Below, piece after piece: positions 50,470 through 59,486 of a DNA stretch of 64,000 nt. Below the pieces are notes generated by a model, which searched no databases, had not been told where the DNA came from, and saw only the letters and a list, made by a program, of their open reading frames with translations. The stretch's first letter is position 1, and each line of letters starts with the position of its first letter. The DNA is taken from contig NZ_FRCZ01000002.1 of assembly GCF_900143085.1 (NCBI RefSeq), positions 1 through 64,000 on the forward strand, given 5' to 3'. A program made the position numbers and the translations under genes. This stretch comes from Gracilibacillus kekensis (lineage in GTDB: Bacteria; Bacillota; Bacilli; Bacillales; Amphibacillaceae).

Positions 50470-50658
50470 TCATCCCTGGTGTTTTTGCTTATCGTTCGTT
50501 TGCTGTTTATATTGTTCATAATCATTTAATAATTCATCTAATTCTTGACTTATATGTAAAGACTCTTTACTCGTTATCCCTTTTTTAAGAGCAACATCGG
50601 TCATTTCTTTGCGCAATTTCTCTATTTTACTTATTAATTTAACTGAATTTAGTGACAT
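50470..50658 (-). CDS. Spo0E-family aspartyl-phosphate phosphatase
   Basis: 62 residues, two predicted helices, with the family signature SQELDELLNDYEQ (about 38-50) and the first-helix block IEKLRKEM. These small proteins dephosphorylate Spo0A~P and hold back sporulation. B. subtilis has Spo0E, YisI and YnzD; which one this matches is not clear. GGGGGTAA lies before the ATG. Confidence 0.83.
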   Translation of the reverse strand: MSLNSVKLISKIEKLRKEMTDVALKKGITSKESLHISQELDELLNDYEQYKQQTNDKQKHQG

Positions 50659-50886
50659 TATACCGAGTTACCCCCTATATAATATTTGCTTGGTTTCAAG
50701 AAAAAGTGATTGGTAAACGCTATTGATTATCCCAAATAATTTAATTAATGTAAAGTAAACCGCAAAATAAGACACGTTTTTCACAAGAATTAACAATATT
50801 CTTTTCATTTCTATGAGGATTCGACAAATTCACCCTATTTTATGATATAGTATGTGTAATCTGGATTTTTAAGGGTGATTTTTTCA

Positions 50887-51222
50887 ATGCATTATAAAAG
50901 AAATGAAGCATTCCGCTATCAATTCAAAGAGAAGATTACAGCAGAAATTACAATTGACAGATTATATACTATTGAAATTATACTCATTGATGTTAGTCCA
51001 AAAGGAATGAGATTTAGTAGCACGAAAAAGATCCCGATAGATTCGAATATATGTATTGAATATAAAATTGTTCATGAAAAATTACAAATTAATGGATTCA
51101 TTGTATGGCAAATTGATTATGGAACATTTTATCAATATGGAGCTTCTTTAGAAGATAATAAAATATATCAAAAACAATTAATAAATGAACTAAAAAAACT
51201 TGCTAAGACAAAACCTCAATAG
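50887..51222 (+). CDS. PilZ-domain protein
   Basis: 111 residues from the ATG at 50887, 9 bases after AAGGGTG. The PilZ motif D-x-S-x-x-G is present as DVSPKGMRF (about 38-46), followed by a beta-rich domain. The N-terminal RxxxR part of the c-di-GMP site is not clear (FRYQFKEK has one Arg), so ligand binding is uncertain. A single-domain protein with its own terminator. Confidence 0.75.
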   Translation: MHYKRNEAFRYQFKEKITAEITIDRLYTIEIILIDVSPKGMRFSSTKKIPIDSNICIEYKIVHEKLQINGFIVWQIDYGTFYQYGASLEDNKIYQKQLINELKKLAKTKPQ

Positions 51223-51243
51223 TCTATATCTATTGAGGTTTTT
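51210..51243 (+). terminator. Terminator overlapping the PilZ gene stop
   Basis: AAACCTCAATA / TATTGAGGTTT with a 9-base loop and T run; the TAG stop is at the end of the 5' arm. Confidence 0.87.
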
Positions 51244-51256
51244 AATGTTTTTTAAA

Positions 51257-51343
51257 TTATTTAACACGATCAAACAAACTAAATCCGACACAACCAATCA
51301 AAATGATAAAACATAATATTCCAAAAATTGTAGAACCCACAAG
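51257..51343 (-). CDS. Possible 28-residue membrane peptide
   Basis: A short frame from a TTG at 51343, with GAGGAG 5 bases upstream, encodes a 28-residue peptide that is hydrophobic in its middle (YYVLSFLIGCVGFSLF) and ends FDRVK. One membrane helix is predicted. The ribosome binding site is strong but conservation is unknown. Confidence 0.4.
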   Translation of the reverse strand, partial: LVGSTIFGILCFIILIGCVGFSLFDRVK

Positions 51344-51500
51344 TTCACTCCTCTTTTTTCTTAATTTTTCTATATTAATAGTATACCTAATTGAATAATT
51401 TTATTAAAGAATATTGTTCTTTATTTTATAAAGATTTTCCATTTTCATGCTATAATATGTATAACTATCTTGAACGAATTGCAGAAGGTGAGGTCTTACA

Positions 51501-52658
51501 TTGTCTTTTTGTCCTAAATGTGGTGGCCAGGTTCAGGAGATGGAGAGTTTTTGTGTCTCTTGTGGAAAAAGGCTACCTGAAGATTTAAAGGAAAGAAACC
51601 TGCCCGAAAAACCAACAAAAAAATGGTGGTTTCTCCCTGTTTTTTCTTTAGTAATTGCTTCTATTATTCTATTTTCTATTTATATTTTTACTAATTATCA
51701 ATCTAATAAAGCATTAGAATATTATGAAGAAGCAGAAGAAATGGCTTTAATAGGAGATTACGATCAGGCAAAAGAATTATTGCAGCAAGCTTTGCAATAT
51801 AAGGATAAGTTTCCATCCGCTAAAGAAGTATTAAGTTTTTTACAGGTGGCTTCTGAAGTGGAAAACAACTTACAAAATGTGCACCAACTAAATGAGGACA
51901 AGAATTTTCCCGAAGCATTTGATGCGATTCGACAAACAGAAAATGAACTAAAGAAATATAACGGGAACTTAGTCGATCAAATGACAGAAAAAACGATAAA
52001 CATTAAAGATCAAACTTTATTGAATCAAGCCACTTATAAGTTAAATAATGACCCTACTATAGAAGATTTAAAGACATTAGTTTGGGAAACAGAAGATTTA
52101 TCACATGAACAAGCTCCAGAATTAATAGATCAAGTACAACAAAAATTAGTTGCTATGACTTATCAAGAAGCTACTAATTCATTAGATAACCTTCAATTCT
52201 CACATGCTTTACGTATTATAGAAGATACATTGATGGTTATCGAAAATTCCGAACAATTGGAGAGCTTAAAAACTACAATAAATAAAGAAAAAACTGCTTT
52301 TGAATCGGCGCAAGAACAGCGTATAGAGCAAGCACTCTCTGTATTTGAAGAAGAACAGGAATTAAATGAAAGTCACGCTATTGAATTAATTGATATCCAA
52401 TTAAAAACAGAGGAAGACAAATGGCTGATCAGTGGTCAATTAAAAAGTGTCGCAACCGTACCTATTCATTCTATTTTAGTTAGTTATTCCATTATAGACG
52501 AAAACGATAAAATCATACTGGAAAATGACGTCTATGTCTATCCTGAGACGCTTTACCCAGAAGAAGTTGGAAACTTTGACTTCACTCATTTTGATGCCAA
52601 TACAGAAAATACCAGATTAACAGCTAAAGTAGAGGAAATCACGTGGTATCTGGAATAA
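51501..52658 (+). CDS. Zinc-ribbon membrane protein with large extracytoplasmic domain
   Basis: 385 residues from a TTG start behind AAGGTGAGG. The N-terminus has two CxxC pairs (CPKCG, CVSCG; zinc ribbon about 4-23), then a basic stretch, one membrane helix (about 43-66), a TPR-like region EEAEEMALIGDYDQAKELLQQAL, a long helical stretch and a C-terminal beta domain resembling FxLYD (about 295-385). The layout recalls YvbJ and TcaA-type proteins. The function is unknown. A family 2 repeat starts at its stop codon and leads into the protease gene. Confidence 0.7.
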   Translation: MSFCPKCGGQVQEMESFCVSCGKRLPEDLKERNLPEKPTKKWWFLPVFSLVIASIILFSIYIFTNYQSNKALEYYEEAEEMALIGDYDQAKELLQQALQYKDKFPSAKEVLSFLQVASEVENNLQNVHQLNEDKNFPEAFDAIRQTENELKKYNGNLVDQMTEKTINIKDQTLLNQATYKLNNDPTIEDLKTLVWETEDLSHEQAPELIDQVQQKLVAMTYQEATNSLDNLQFSHALRIIEDTLMVIENSEQLESLKTTINKEKTAFESAQEQRIEQALSVFEEEQELNESHAIELIDIQLKTEEDKWLISGQLKSVATVPIHSILVSYSIIDENDKIILENDVYVYPETLYPEEVGNFDFTHFDANTENTRLTAKVEEITWYLE

Positions 52659-52799
52659 AGTGATACTCCGATCAAAGAAAATCTAAGCCACTTTGATTTG
52701 CGAAACTTATCGGGAGCTAGTGTCCGTATATTCCTCACTTAATTCGTTGCAAAAGTCAGATACAATAAGTGACGATATACGGACGATTACACCGTGATA
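52656..52799 (+). repeat. Family 2 structured repeat, copy d (zinc-ribbon gene to protease gene)
   Basis: On the plus strand it begins at the TAA stop (TAAAGTGATACTCC). The first hairpin is ATCAAAG ... CTTTGAT, with a changed sequence but still paired. The linker TTGCGAAACTTATCGGG follows, then GTCCGTATAT / ATATACGGAC enclosing CACTTA / TAAGTG. It ends about 15 bases before the ATG at 52817. Confidence 0.78.
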
Positions 52800-52816
52800 C
52801 ACAACGGAGGAATATA

Positions 52817-53947
52817 ATGTACAAGAAGAGGAAATTTATCCCTGTTTTTATATCTATTCTCATTTTACTTACAGCACTAATTATCGCCTTCTTTCATGTT
52901 CATGATTGGCGTAGCCAACCCTATTTATTGGATAATACACTTGCAACAAATATAGAAAATAGTAAAAATGAAATCAATTTAAAAAATATTATTCACGAAT
53001 CTCAAAAATCTGTTGTACAAATTGAAACAACGAACAAATTAAATAATAAAACAGGGTCAGGATTTGTGATTAATAATGAGGGCGATATCATCACTAACGC
53101 GCACGTCATTGAAGATGCTGAGTCTATTGTTGTAAAATTATCAAATGGCAGGCAATATCCTGCAGCAATTGTAGGTATTGGCAAAGAACAAGACTTTGCT
53201 GTTATTAGAGTCCCTGAATTACACAATTTAGAACCTATTACAATCGATTCAGAATATCAAGCAGAAATCGGAGACGAGATAATAGCAATAGGGAGTCCCG
53301 TAGGCATTCAAAATAGTGTATCCTTAGGTTTGGTAGTTGGAACAGATCGCTCCTTCACGATTAACAATTTTCAATATGATAATGTATTTCAAATATCCGC
53401 AAATATCACGTACGGAAACAGTGGAGGTCCACTTATTTTACGAAATAGTGGTAAAGTAATTGGCATTAATTCTGCTGGCATTTCAGATACTGATATCGGC
53501 TTTAGTATCCCCGTAACACAAGCTAAAGACCAAGTAGAGAAATGGATTAAAAATGCAAATAATAAGGAATTAGAGTACCTACCGGTTGTGGGTCAACAAA
53601 TTAACCAACAACAATTAGAAGAAGATGCATTGTATCTTGTAGATTATCTGTTCGATAATATATCTTTAAGAGATTACGTGAATGCTTACTCTATGTTTGG
53701 CAGCGAATATCAAAGTCTGACAAGTTATACTGAATTTCGTCAATCTTTTCAATCTTTACTTGGTTTAAATACTAAAGAAAAATCAATCCTTGAAAAAAAG
53801 AATGGTATTGTCCAAATTAAAGTAGATTTGGAAGTGACAGTAAGAGATGAGTCATACCAGGAAGTACAGGAAGATTGGCACTATACAATAGTAATTGGAT
53901 ATGAGAACGATCAGTTAAAAATTCTGAAAATGTCAAGATCCACGTAA
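52817..53947 (+). CDS. HtrA-like membrane-anchored serine protease lacking PDZ
   Basis: 376 residues from the ATG at 52817 behind GGAGG. One N-terminal membrane helix (about 7-27), then a trypsin-like domain with His in ITNAHVIED, Asp in DFAVIRV and Ser in YGNSGGPL. Where HtrA has a PDZ domain, this protein has about 120 residues resembling an NTF2/SnoaL-like fold (VDYLFDN, YTEFRQSF, WHYTIVIGYEND). It probably acts at the outer membrane face. Substrate unknown. Confidence 0.85.
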   Translation: MYKKRKFIPVFISILILLTALIIAFFHVHDWRSQPYLLDNTLATNIENSKNEINLKNIIHESQKSVVQIETTNKLNNKTGSGFVINNEGDIITNAHVIEDAESIVVKLSNGRQYPAAIVGIGKEQDFAVIRVPELHNLEPITIDSEYQAEIGDEIIAIGSPVGIQNSVSLGLVVGTDRSFTINNFQYDNVFQISANITYGNSGGPLILRNSGKVIGINSAGISDTDIGFSIPVTQAKDQVEKWIKNANNKELEYLPVVGQQINQQQLEEDALYLVDYLFDNISLRDYVNAYSMFGSEYQSLTSYTEFRQSFQSLLGLNTKEKSILEKKNGIVQIKVDLEVTVRDESYQEVQEDWHYTIVIGYENDQLKILKMSRST

Positions 53948-53967
53948 TATAGGTTGGAGGTGTTTTT

Positions 53968-54627
53968 ATGAAGAAATTACTTTGTTTATTGCTTTTATTC
54001 TTAATAGCATGCAGCAACCATGAATCAGAGCCGATGATAACCAAAGAAGAACCGCAAGAACCTGTTGAAGAATTATTAGAAAAAGAAGAGATAACGGATA
54101 TACCTCAAGAAAAGCAAAATCTTGAGATAGAATTTATCTTGAAAGATGAAATTATTACTTTGAATACTAAAAACATTACGATTTTGGGCTCATTTTTAAA
54201 AACCGTAAAAAATAAGCAAAGCGCGATAGCAAATATGGAGTTAAAAAAACTTGAATTGGATAGACTCTATTTATTATCATTTAATTGCAGTGAGGATACT
54301 TGTTCCTACCTTCTATTAGATAGAAACGAGCCCAATCGCTCCTTTCTGATCGATGATTTAGCATATATAAAAGAAATAAACTACTCTCCTGAGGAGTCAA
54401 AGCTGTTATTTATAATTGAAACATATCATACAGATACATATAAAGTTTTTCATTTAGAAGACTGGACACCGAAGTCGTATGAACCTAAACTTCCAGAAGA
54501 AAACATTAGAATTGAAAATGCAATGTGGTTGGATGAGGAGACAATAAAGTTGGAATATCTGCTTCGTTCAGATAATACATCACATGAGATGACATTAAGA
54601 CAAAGTCAAAAAGCGCTCTTTGATTAA
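53968..54627 (+). CDS. Hypothetical lipoprotein
   Basis: 219 residues. The signal peptide ends LIAC (Cys at 15), followed by an acidic low-complexity segment rich in Glu/Pro (about 18-50) and a domain with one Cys pair (CSEDTC). I do not recognise the domain; parts (YSPEESKLLFIIETYHTD) suggest beta-propeller-like strands. It lies 20 bases downstream of the protease gene and is probably co-transcribed. Confidence 0.7.
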   Translation: MKKLLCLLLLFLIACSNHESEPMITKEEPQEPVEELLEKEEITDIPQEKQNLEIEFILKDEIITLNTKNITILGSFLKTVKNKQSAIANMELKKLELDRLYLLSFNCSEDTCSYLLLDRNEPNRSFLIDDLAYIKEINYSPEESKLLFIIETYHTDTYKVFHLEDWTPKSYEPKLPEENIRIENAMWLDEETIKLEYLLRSDNTSHEMTLRQSQKALFD

Positions 54628-54675
54628 CTTGAGTCCTTAAAAGAAACCTGAAACCTAAATATCCTTTAATGTATA

Positions 54676-54709
54676 AAATCCAAGCGATAGTTCAATCGCT
54701 TGGATTTTT
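54676..54709 (+). terminator. Terminator of the protease-lipoprotein transcript
   Basis: AATCCAAGCGAT / ATCGCTTGGATT stem with T run on the plus strand. It resembles the def terminator stem. Confidence 0.85.
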
Positions 54710-54744
54710 GTACGGTAAATTCTTTTTATTTAGTTTCCGTCTCT

Positions 54745-55191
54745 TTAATTAAATTTTATTTCACTTTTTGTTTTAATATCAATTCTCTTTTCTTCTATAA
54801 AAAATTGTGTGTGGACATAAACTTTATGAACACCTTTATCAAGTGACGGAAATTTCAAAGGCTCTTGTGGATGATATTGCAAACCAGGTTCCATTTGTTT
54901 TGAAATCGGACTTCCTGTAAAAACCGCATTATCAGCATTAATCGTTACTTGAGTAAGTGGTGTTCGATGTCTTACCATAATGTCTTCTTTCCCAATATAT
55001 TCAATTGACCGTAATACTTGAAATCCTTCCTCTGTTTTTTCAATCCTAATATGTACAATAAAATCCTCATATTGCTCCTCAATCTTGACGGATTCATCTA
55101 AAGACGGTTTTACAATACCTTTAAGAATCAACAATGAGATTGCTCCAATACATGCTATTATAGCGATGACAATCGTGATTTTTTTCCACAT
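54745..55191 (-). CDS. Hypothetical membrane-anchored protein
   Basis: 148 residues: an N-terminal membrane helix (about 5-26) and an extracytoplasmic beta-rich domain with RSIEYIGKEDI and HVHTQFFIEEKR-like strands. A strong AGGGGGGAG site precedes the ATG. No family recognised. Convergent with the lipoprotein gene. Confidence 0.6.
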   Translation of the reverse strand: MWKKITIVIAIIACIGAISLLILKGIVKPSLDESVKIEEQYEDFIVHIRIEKTEEGFQVLRSIEYIGKEDIMVRHRTPLTQVTINADNAVFTGSPISKQMEPGLQYHPQEPLKFPSLDKGVHKVYVHTQFFIEEKRIDIKTKSEIKFN

Positions 55192-55410
55192 TTGTCACTC
55201 CCCCCTCGCTACGTTTTTTATAAAGTATGACTTTAATCTAAAGGAATTATGAACTTCTACTGATCATTAACGAATTATATCAGTTAGTTAAGGTCCGCTT
55301 TTCCCCATTTAGCTTATACTTATATCTTGAAATGAGGATTTTATGGACGATTGATCATCCTTTCATAAATATATAGACGAATTTATTACCCTATAGGTTT
55401 CATTTGTGAT

Positions 55411-55439
55411 GTATACTTTCTTCAAAATTCTGCAATATA
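55411..55439 (+). promoter_or_regulatory. Candidate forespore (sigma-G/F) promoter of the spoVA genes
   Basis: GTATA (55411-55415), 17-base spacer, CAATATA (55433-55439), fitting the GNATA/CANNNTA pattern of forespore sigma factors. spoVA genes are sigma-G dependent in B. subtilis. AT-rich sequence makes chance matches likely. The region 55192-55410 holds nothing else that I can support. Confidence 0.4.
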
Positions 55440-55477
55440 TATATATAGTTTATTAAGCAAAAGGAAGGAAGTAAAAA

Positions 55478-55927
55478 ATGAAGCGCATATATTTAGTACT
55501 TATTTTCACTTTCATGAGCCTAGTAGCATGTAATAATCCCGAACAATCTACCCATAATAATTCTACAGATATAGTGATGCTAAATTCTGAAACATCAACT
55601 AATTTTGAGCAAAATTCCATTCCAAGAATAGCACAGTCCTATTTAGACGACCAATCAAATGGCATTTCTACCTATAAAGCCATTCATGTAAATGACCAAC
55701 TTTTTGTAGCATTTAATGCAACACCATTAAAACAAGCGACAGAACAGAAAGTAGAGAAGAAAGTCAAAAAGGATCTTAAAGAGCTAACACAAATTAACAA
55801 TATACATGTAACCTCTGATCAGAAGTTTTTTTTTGAACTAACAAAGCTTGAGAATGAAGAATTAACAAAAGAAGAGGTTGTTAAACGCCTTAAAAAACTT
55901 AAAAAATTATCTAAAGAACAAACCTGA
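55478..55927 (+). CDS. YhcN/YlaJ-like sporulation lipoprotein in the spoVA cluster
   Basis: 149 residues: lipobox LVAC (Cys18), a polar segment, then a domain with THNN-rich start and AFNATPLKQAT followed by a Lys/Glu-rich helix. It is a shorter relative in style of the lipoprotein at 22088. It lies 14 bases before spoVAC, so a role in spore membrane or germination is inferred from context. Confidence 0.72.
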   Translation: MKRIYLVLIFTFMSLVACNNPEQSTHNNSTDIVMLNSETSTNFEQNSIPRIAQSYLDDQSNGISTYKAIHVNDQLFVAFNATPLKQATEQKVEKKVKKDLKELTQINNIHVTSDQKFFFELTKLENEELTKEEVVKRLKKLKKLSKEQT

Positions 55928-55941
55928 CGGAGGATATTAAA

Positions 55942-56385
55942 ATGAAATACAAAGACTATGAAAAAACGATAGAGCCTAAAAGACCTCTTTTAAAAAACTG
56001 TATTAAAGCATTCTTAGTAGGTGGCTTCATTTGTGTTATTGGGCAAGCAATCTCTACTTTTTACATGTACTTTTTTTCATTTACCGAACAAACTGTCGGT
56101 AATCCAACAGTGGCAACCTTAATATTTATCACGATGTTACTGACTGGTTTTGGTTATTATGATCGCATCGCACAATTTGCAGGCGCAGGTACAGCTGTCC
56201 CAGTTACTGGATTTGGTAATGCTGTTATATCTGCCGCGATTGAACACAGGACAGAAGGTTTCGTACAAGGTGTTGGTGGCAATATGTTTAAATTAGCTGG
56301 ATCTGTTATATTATTCGGCGTCTTTTCAGCTTTCATAGTTGCTCTTATTAAAACAATCTTTTCTTATATAGGTGGTGCATCATGA
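55942..56385 (+). CDS. spoVAC: Stage V sporulation protein AC
   Basis: 147 residues, four membrane segments, with the SpoVAC/SpoVAEb block FAGAGTAVPVTGFGNAVISAAIEH. SpoVA proteins form the spore inner-membrane channel that takes up dipicolinic acid in sporulation and releases it in germination; SpoVAC acts as a mechanosensitive channel. It overlaps spoVAD by 4 bases (ATGA). Confidence 0.95.
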   Translation: MKYKDYEKTIEPKRPLLKNCIKAFLVGGFICVIGQAISTFYMYFFSFTEQTVGNPTVATLIFITMLLTGFGYYDRIAQFAGAGTAVPVTGFGNAVISAAIEHRTEGFVQGVGGNMFKLAGSVILFGVFSAFIVALIKTIFSYIGGAS

Positions 56386-57386
56386 TAACCGGAAAACAAA
56401 CATTGGAATTTGAATATCCCCCCTCTATTATATCTACAGGAGTCGTAGGCGGTCCGTTTGAAGAATTAGGTAATATCCCTGCTGATTTTGATTATTTTTA
56501 TTCCGATCAATGGATGGATGAAAAATCGTTTGAAATTGCTCATCAGCATATGATAGAGGATGCATGTCACTTTGCGATTGAGAAGGCGAACTTAGAAACA
56601 AGTGATATGCAGTTTTTCTTGCATGGCGATCTTATAAATCAATTAACTCCCTCAAATTTTGCAGCTAAGAATCTTGCTATTCCTTACTTAGGTCTATTTA
56701 GTGCTTGTGCAACATCTATGGAAGGCTTGGCATTATCTGCACTAATTATCAACCAAATGAAAGCAGGCTATATTATAACTGGGGCTGCGAGTCATAATTC
56801 AGCGGTAGAAAGACAATTTCGCTACCCCACCGAATATGGCAGTCAGAAACCTGATACTTCTCAATGGACTGTGACAGGAGCAGGCATTGCTATCATTTCA
56901 TCAAAGGGAGAAGGACCTAAAGTTACTTCAGCAACTATTGGAAAAGTAGTGGATCGTGAGCTCAAAGACCCCTTTAATATGGGGGGAGCAATGGCTCCTG
57001 CAGCTTATGACACAATTACAAGACATTTAAAGGATAGAAATCTTGAACCAGATTATTATGATTATATAATCACCGGGGACCTAGCAAAAATAGGAAGAGA
57101 TATTTGCCTCGACTTATTTGAACAAAACAAAATAAATATAAACAATGATCAGTTTATTGATTGTGGTTTAACCATTTATAAACCCGAACAGCAAGTTTTC
57201 GCAGGTGCTAGTGGTGCAGCATGTTCTGCTATTGTTACTTATGGTCATTTTCTAAACAAACTGAATAAAGGTGAATGTGATCGTATCTTAGTTGTTGCTA
57301 CCGGTGCTCTACTGTCTCCTTTAACCGTTCAACAAAAACAAACGATTCCATGTATCGCACATGCGGTTTCTATCGAAAATATATAA
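56382..57386 (+). CDS. spoVAD: Stage V sporulation protein AD
   Basis: 334 residues with a thiolase-like fold: GLFSACATSMEGLA resembles the thiolase active-site region, and FAGASGAACSAIV lies near the C-terminus. SpoVAD binds dipicolinic acid on the spore inner membrane. It is translationally coupled to spoVAC. Confidence 0.96.
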   Translation: MITGKQTLEFEYPPSIISTGVVGGPFEELGNIPADFDYFYSDQWMDEKSFEIAHQHMIEDACHFAIEKANLETSDMQFFLHGDLINQLTPSNFAAKNLAIPYLGLFSACATSMEGLALSALIINQMKAGYIITGAASHNSAVERQFRYPTEYGSQKPDTSQWTVTGAGIAIISSKGEGPKVTSATIGKVVDRELKDPFNMGGAMAPAAYDTITRHLKDRNLEPDYYDYIITGDLAKIGRDICLDLFEQNKININNDQFIDCGLTIYKPEQQVFAGASGAACSAIVTYGHFLNKLNKGECDRILVVATGALLSPLTVQQKQTIPCIAHAVSIENI

Positions 57387-57462
57387 TTAATTTTATTTTT
57401 ACTAGTATAGATTAAAATAAGAACTCACAACCATTAACGGATGTTAAAAGAGGTGATAATTT

Positions 57463-57813
57463 ATGGTGTTTTTATGGGCTTTTATTGTTGGTGGACTAAT
57501 TTGTGTGATTGGTCAACTTTTACTTGATGTGGCGAAGCTCACTCCAGGACATACGCTAAGTATGTTGGTCGTAGCTGGTGCTATACTCGATGGATTCGGT
57601 TTATATGAACCGTTAATTGATTTTGCTGGTGCCGGTGCGACCGTACCGATCACTAGCTTTGGTAATTCCCTAGTACATGGTGCTTTAGCTGAAGCAGAAA
57701 AACACGGAATAATAGGTGTTGTCACAGGAATGTTTGAAGTAACAAGCTCCGGCATCTCTGCTGCTATTATCTTCGGAATGATAGGTGCTATTTTTTTCAA
57801 AGCAAAAGGCTAA
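57463..57813 (+). CDS. spoVAE: Stage V sporulation protein AE (SpoVAEb)
   Basis: 116 residues, four membrane segments, with [20 protein letters not shown] matching the SpoVAC block and marking the paralogy. A GAGGTG site precedes the ATG. The cluster here contains only C, D and Eb; no spoVAA, spoVAB, spoVAEa or spoVAF follows within the window. Confidence 0.94.
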   Translation: MVFLWAFIVGGLICVIGQLLLDVAKLTPGHTLSMLVVAGAILDGFGLYEPLIDFAGAGATVPITSFGNSLVHGALAEAEKHGIIGVVTGMFEVTSSGISAAIIFGMIGAIFFKAKG

Positions 57814-57884
57814 ACCCTTTAAGAAACTTCGATATACCAATTTAATACGATTACAAATGAGATTGTGACTATAGCTGAACATAA

Positions 57885-58419
57885 GAATGATTATACGACA
57901 TAAAACAGGTGGCAATTATGAGATGATATAACTGCATAACAACCGCTCAGGCTTGTCCGTTTCGCTTTCCGCGGGTTTTTCTCCTCAGCTAACTTTTTAA
58001 GCAAAGCTCGCTTAAAAAGTGGATCTTCAGATAAAAACTTCCCGCAGGAGTCGAAACGGACGCCTGCGCTTTTTAATGCTCTACAACTAAAGTAAGGATA
58101 ATCATATTGGCGTTACTCAATATCGCCTATGAAGTTGTCTTTAGATTACTTATCATTATTTAACAAATAAACTCATATCTGTAACATTCCAAAATGCTAG
58201 CATTTACAATCTTTGTAGAAATCATATTCAGCGTAGGCGACCACTTCCACTCCTGTGGGATCGTTTTCCCTGAAGATCCACTTTTCCTTGCGGTTTTTGC
58301 GTGGAAAAGTTAGCTGAGGGGAAAACCCCACGGAAAGGGAAGTGGTCAAGCCGGAGCGGTTACTACGCACATTTATCATTTCAAAATGGATACCAGAGTT
58401 TTGTCGTATAATCCTGCTT
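57885..58419. repeat. Family 1-related repeat, long copy E (second end type)
   Basis: About 535 bases between convergent spoVAE and the dehydrogenase gene. The ends are GATTATACGACATAAAAC and the inverse (TTTTGTCGTATAATC). It has the same two-lobe plan: GCTTTCCGCGGG ... CCCGCAGGAGTCGAAACGG on the left, and CACTTCCACTCCTGTGGG ... CCCCACGGAAAGGGAAGTGG on the right. The AT-rich middle is unrelated to that of A and B. No credible gene inside. Confidence 0.8.
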
Positions 58420-58485
58420 TTATGCAATTGTAAAAATCTGATTATTAACTTATTTTTATCCTTGGTCTTTCTCTCATCTTCGGTG

Positions 58486-59469
58486 TTATTTTGCAAAGTC
58501 TATATATACCTTCCCTAGTTGTTCTTGTGAAGCTAAATAAGAGAAGGCTTGATCAATTTGATCGAATGCAAATCCTTTGTCAATTATCGGACTAATTTTA
58601 TATTGATTTATTAATTTAATTAACTCGTGTAGTTCTTCCCTGCTCCCCATAGTAGAGCCGATTAATTTATATTGACCATAGAAAAATTGCCTTAAATTAA
58701 ACGTGAACTCATCATTCGTCGAAGAGCCATAAGTTACGATTCGTCCTCCCTTTTTTAATACATCTAAAGATTTGTTAAATGTAGCGCCACCAATACTTTC
58801 AATCACCATATCTATTTGTTCATCCGCTAATTCTCTCTTCCAAACACCCGTTGTTAATACGCCACGGTCAAAACCCAACTTTTCTGCTTCTTCAAGCTTT
58901 TTCGGATCTCTGGAACTGGTAATGACTCTTGCTCCTAGTGCTTTAGCCATTTGTATTATAAAGGAGTTTACTCCCCCACCGACACCAGGTATAAACAATG
59001 TTTCTCCTTTTTCTAATCCTCCCTGCGTAACTAAAGCGCGATAACCTGTCAACGCCGATAAAGCAAAGACACCTGCTTCCTCCCATGAAAGATGCTTTGG
59101 CTTCGGTTCAATAAAATCTTTATGTATTAGGATGCTATCAGCGAACGTACCTGCAAATGGCACACCTACTATCTCAAATTCTTTTGGCGGTGCCTCTGAT
59201 TTATGATACCAATTCAAACTAGGATTAATGATTACCTCTTCACCAATTTGATAACGAGTAACATTATCTCCCAATTTTTCAATAGTTCCTGCACCATCTG
59301 AACCTAAAGTGAAGGACTTGCTTTTATCCTTAACTCGATCTTTTATCTTTAAATCACGATGATTTAATCCTGCCACTTTTAATTTCACCAATACTTCGTT
59401 GTTTTTTGGGCTTGTCTTTGGAACATCACTTACACGATATTCTCCGTCTATTACAACATAAGCTTTCAT
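58486..59469 (-). CDS. Zinc-type alcohol dehydrogenase-like / quinone oxidoreductase family protein
   Basis: 327 residues from the ATG at 59469, since the GTG at 59481 is in the GGAAGGTG site. MDR superfamily: GroES-like N-terminus (AGLNHRDLKIKD, LGSDGAGTIEKLG) and a Rossmann domain (FIPGVGGGVNSFIIQMAKALGA). The Cys/His ligands of the catalytic zinc are not evident, so it is probably an NADPH-dependent quinone or enal reductase, similar to B. subtilis YogA. Confidence 0.85.
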   Translation of the reverse strand: MKAYVVIDGEYRVSDVPKTSPKNNEVLVKLKVAGLNHRDLKIKDRVKDKSKSFTLGSDGAGTIEKLGDNVTRYQIGEEVIINPSLNWYHKSEAPPKEFEIVGVPFAGTFADSILIHKDFIEPKPKHLSWEEAGVFALSALTGYRALVTQGGLEKGETLFIPGVGGGVNSFIIQMAKALGARVITSSRDPKKLEEAEKLGFDRGVLTTGVWKRELADEQIDMVIESIGGATFNKSLDVLKKGGRIVTYGSSTNDEFTFNLRQFFYGQYKLIGSTMGSREELHELIKLINQYKISPIIDKGFAFDQIDQAFSYLASQEQLGKVYIDFAK

Positions 59470-59486
59470 ATCAAATTTCACCTTCC

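Noticed and set aside
58197-58496. 99-codon minus-strand reading frame
   Set aside because: It covers the right lobe of repeat copy E; composition follows the palindrome and no known domain is visible.
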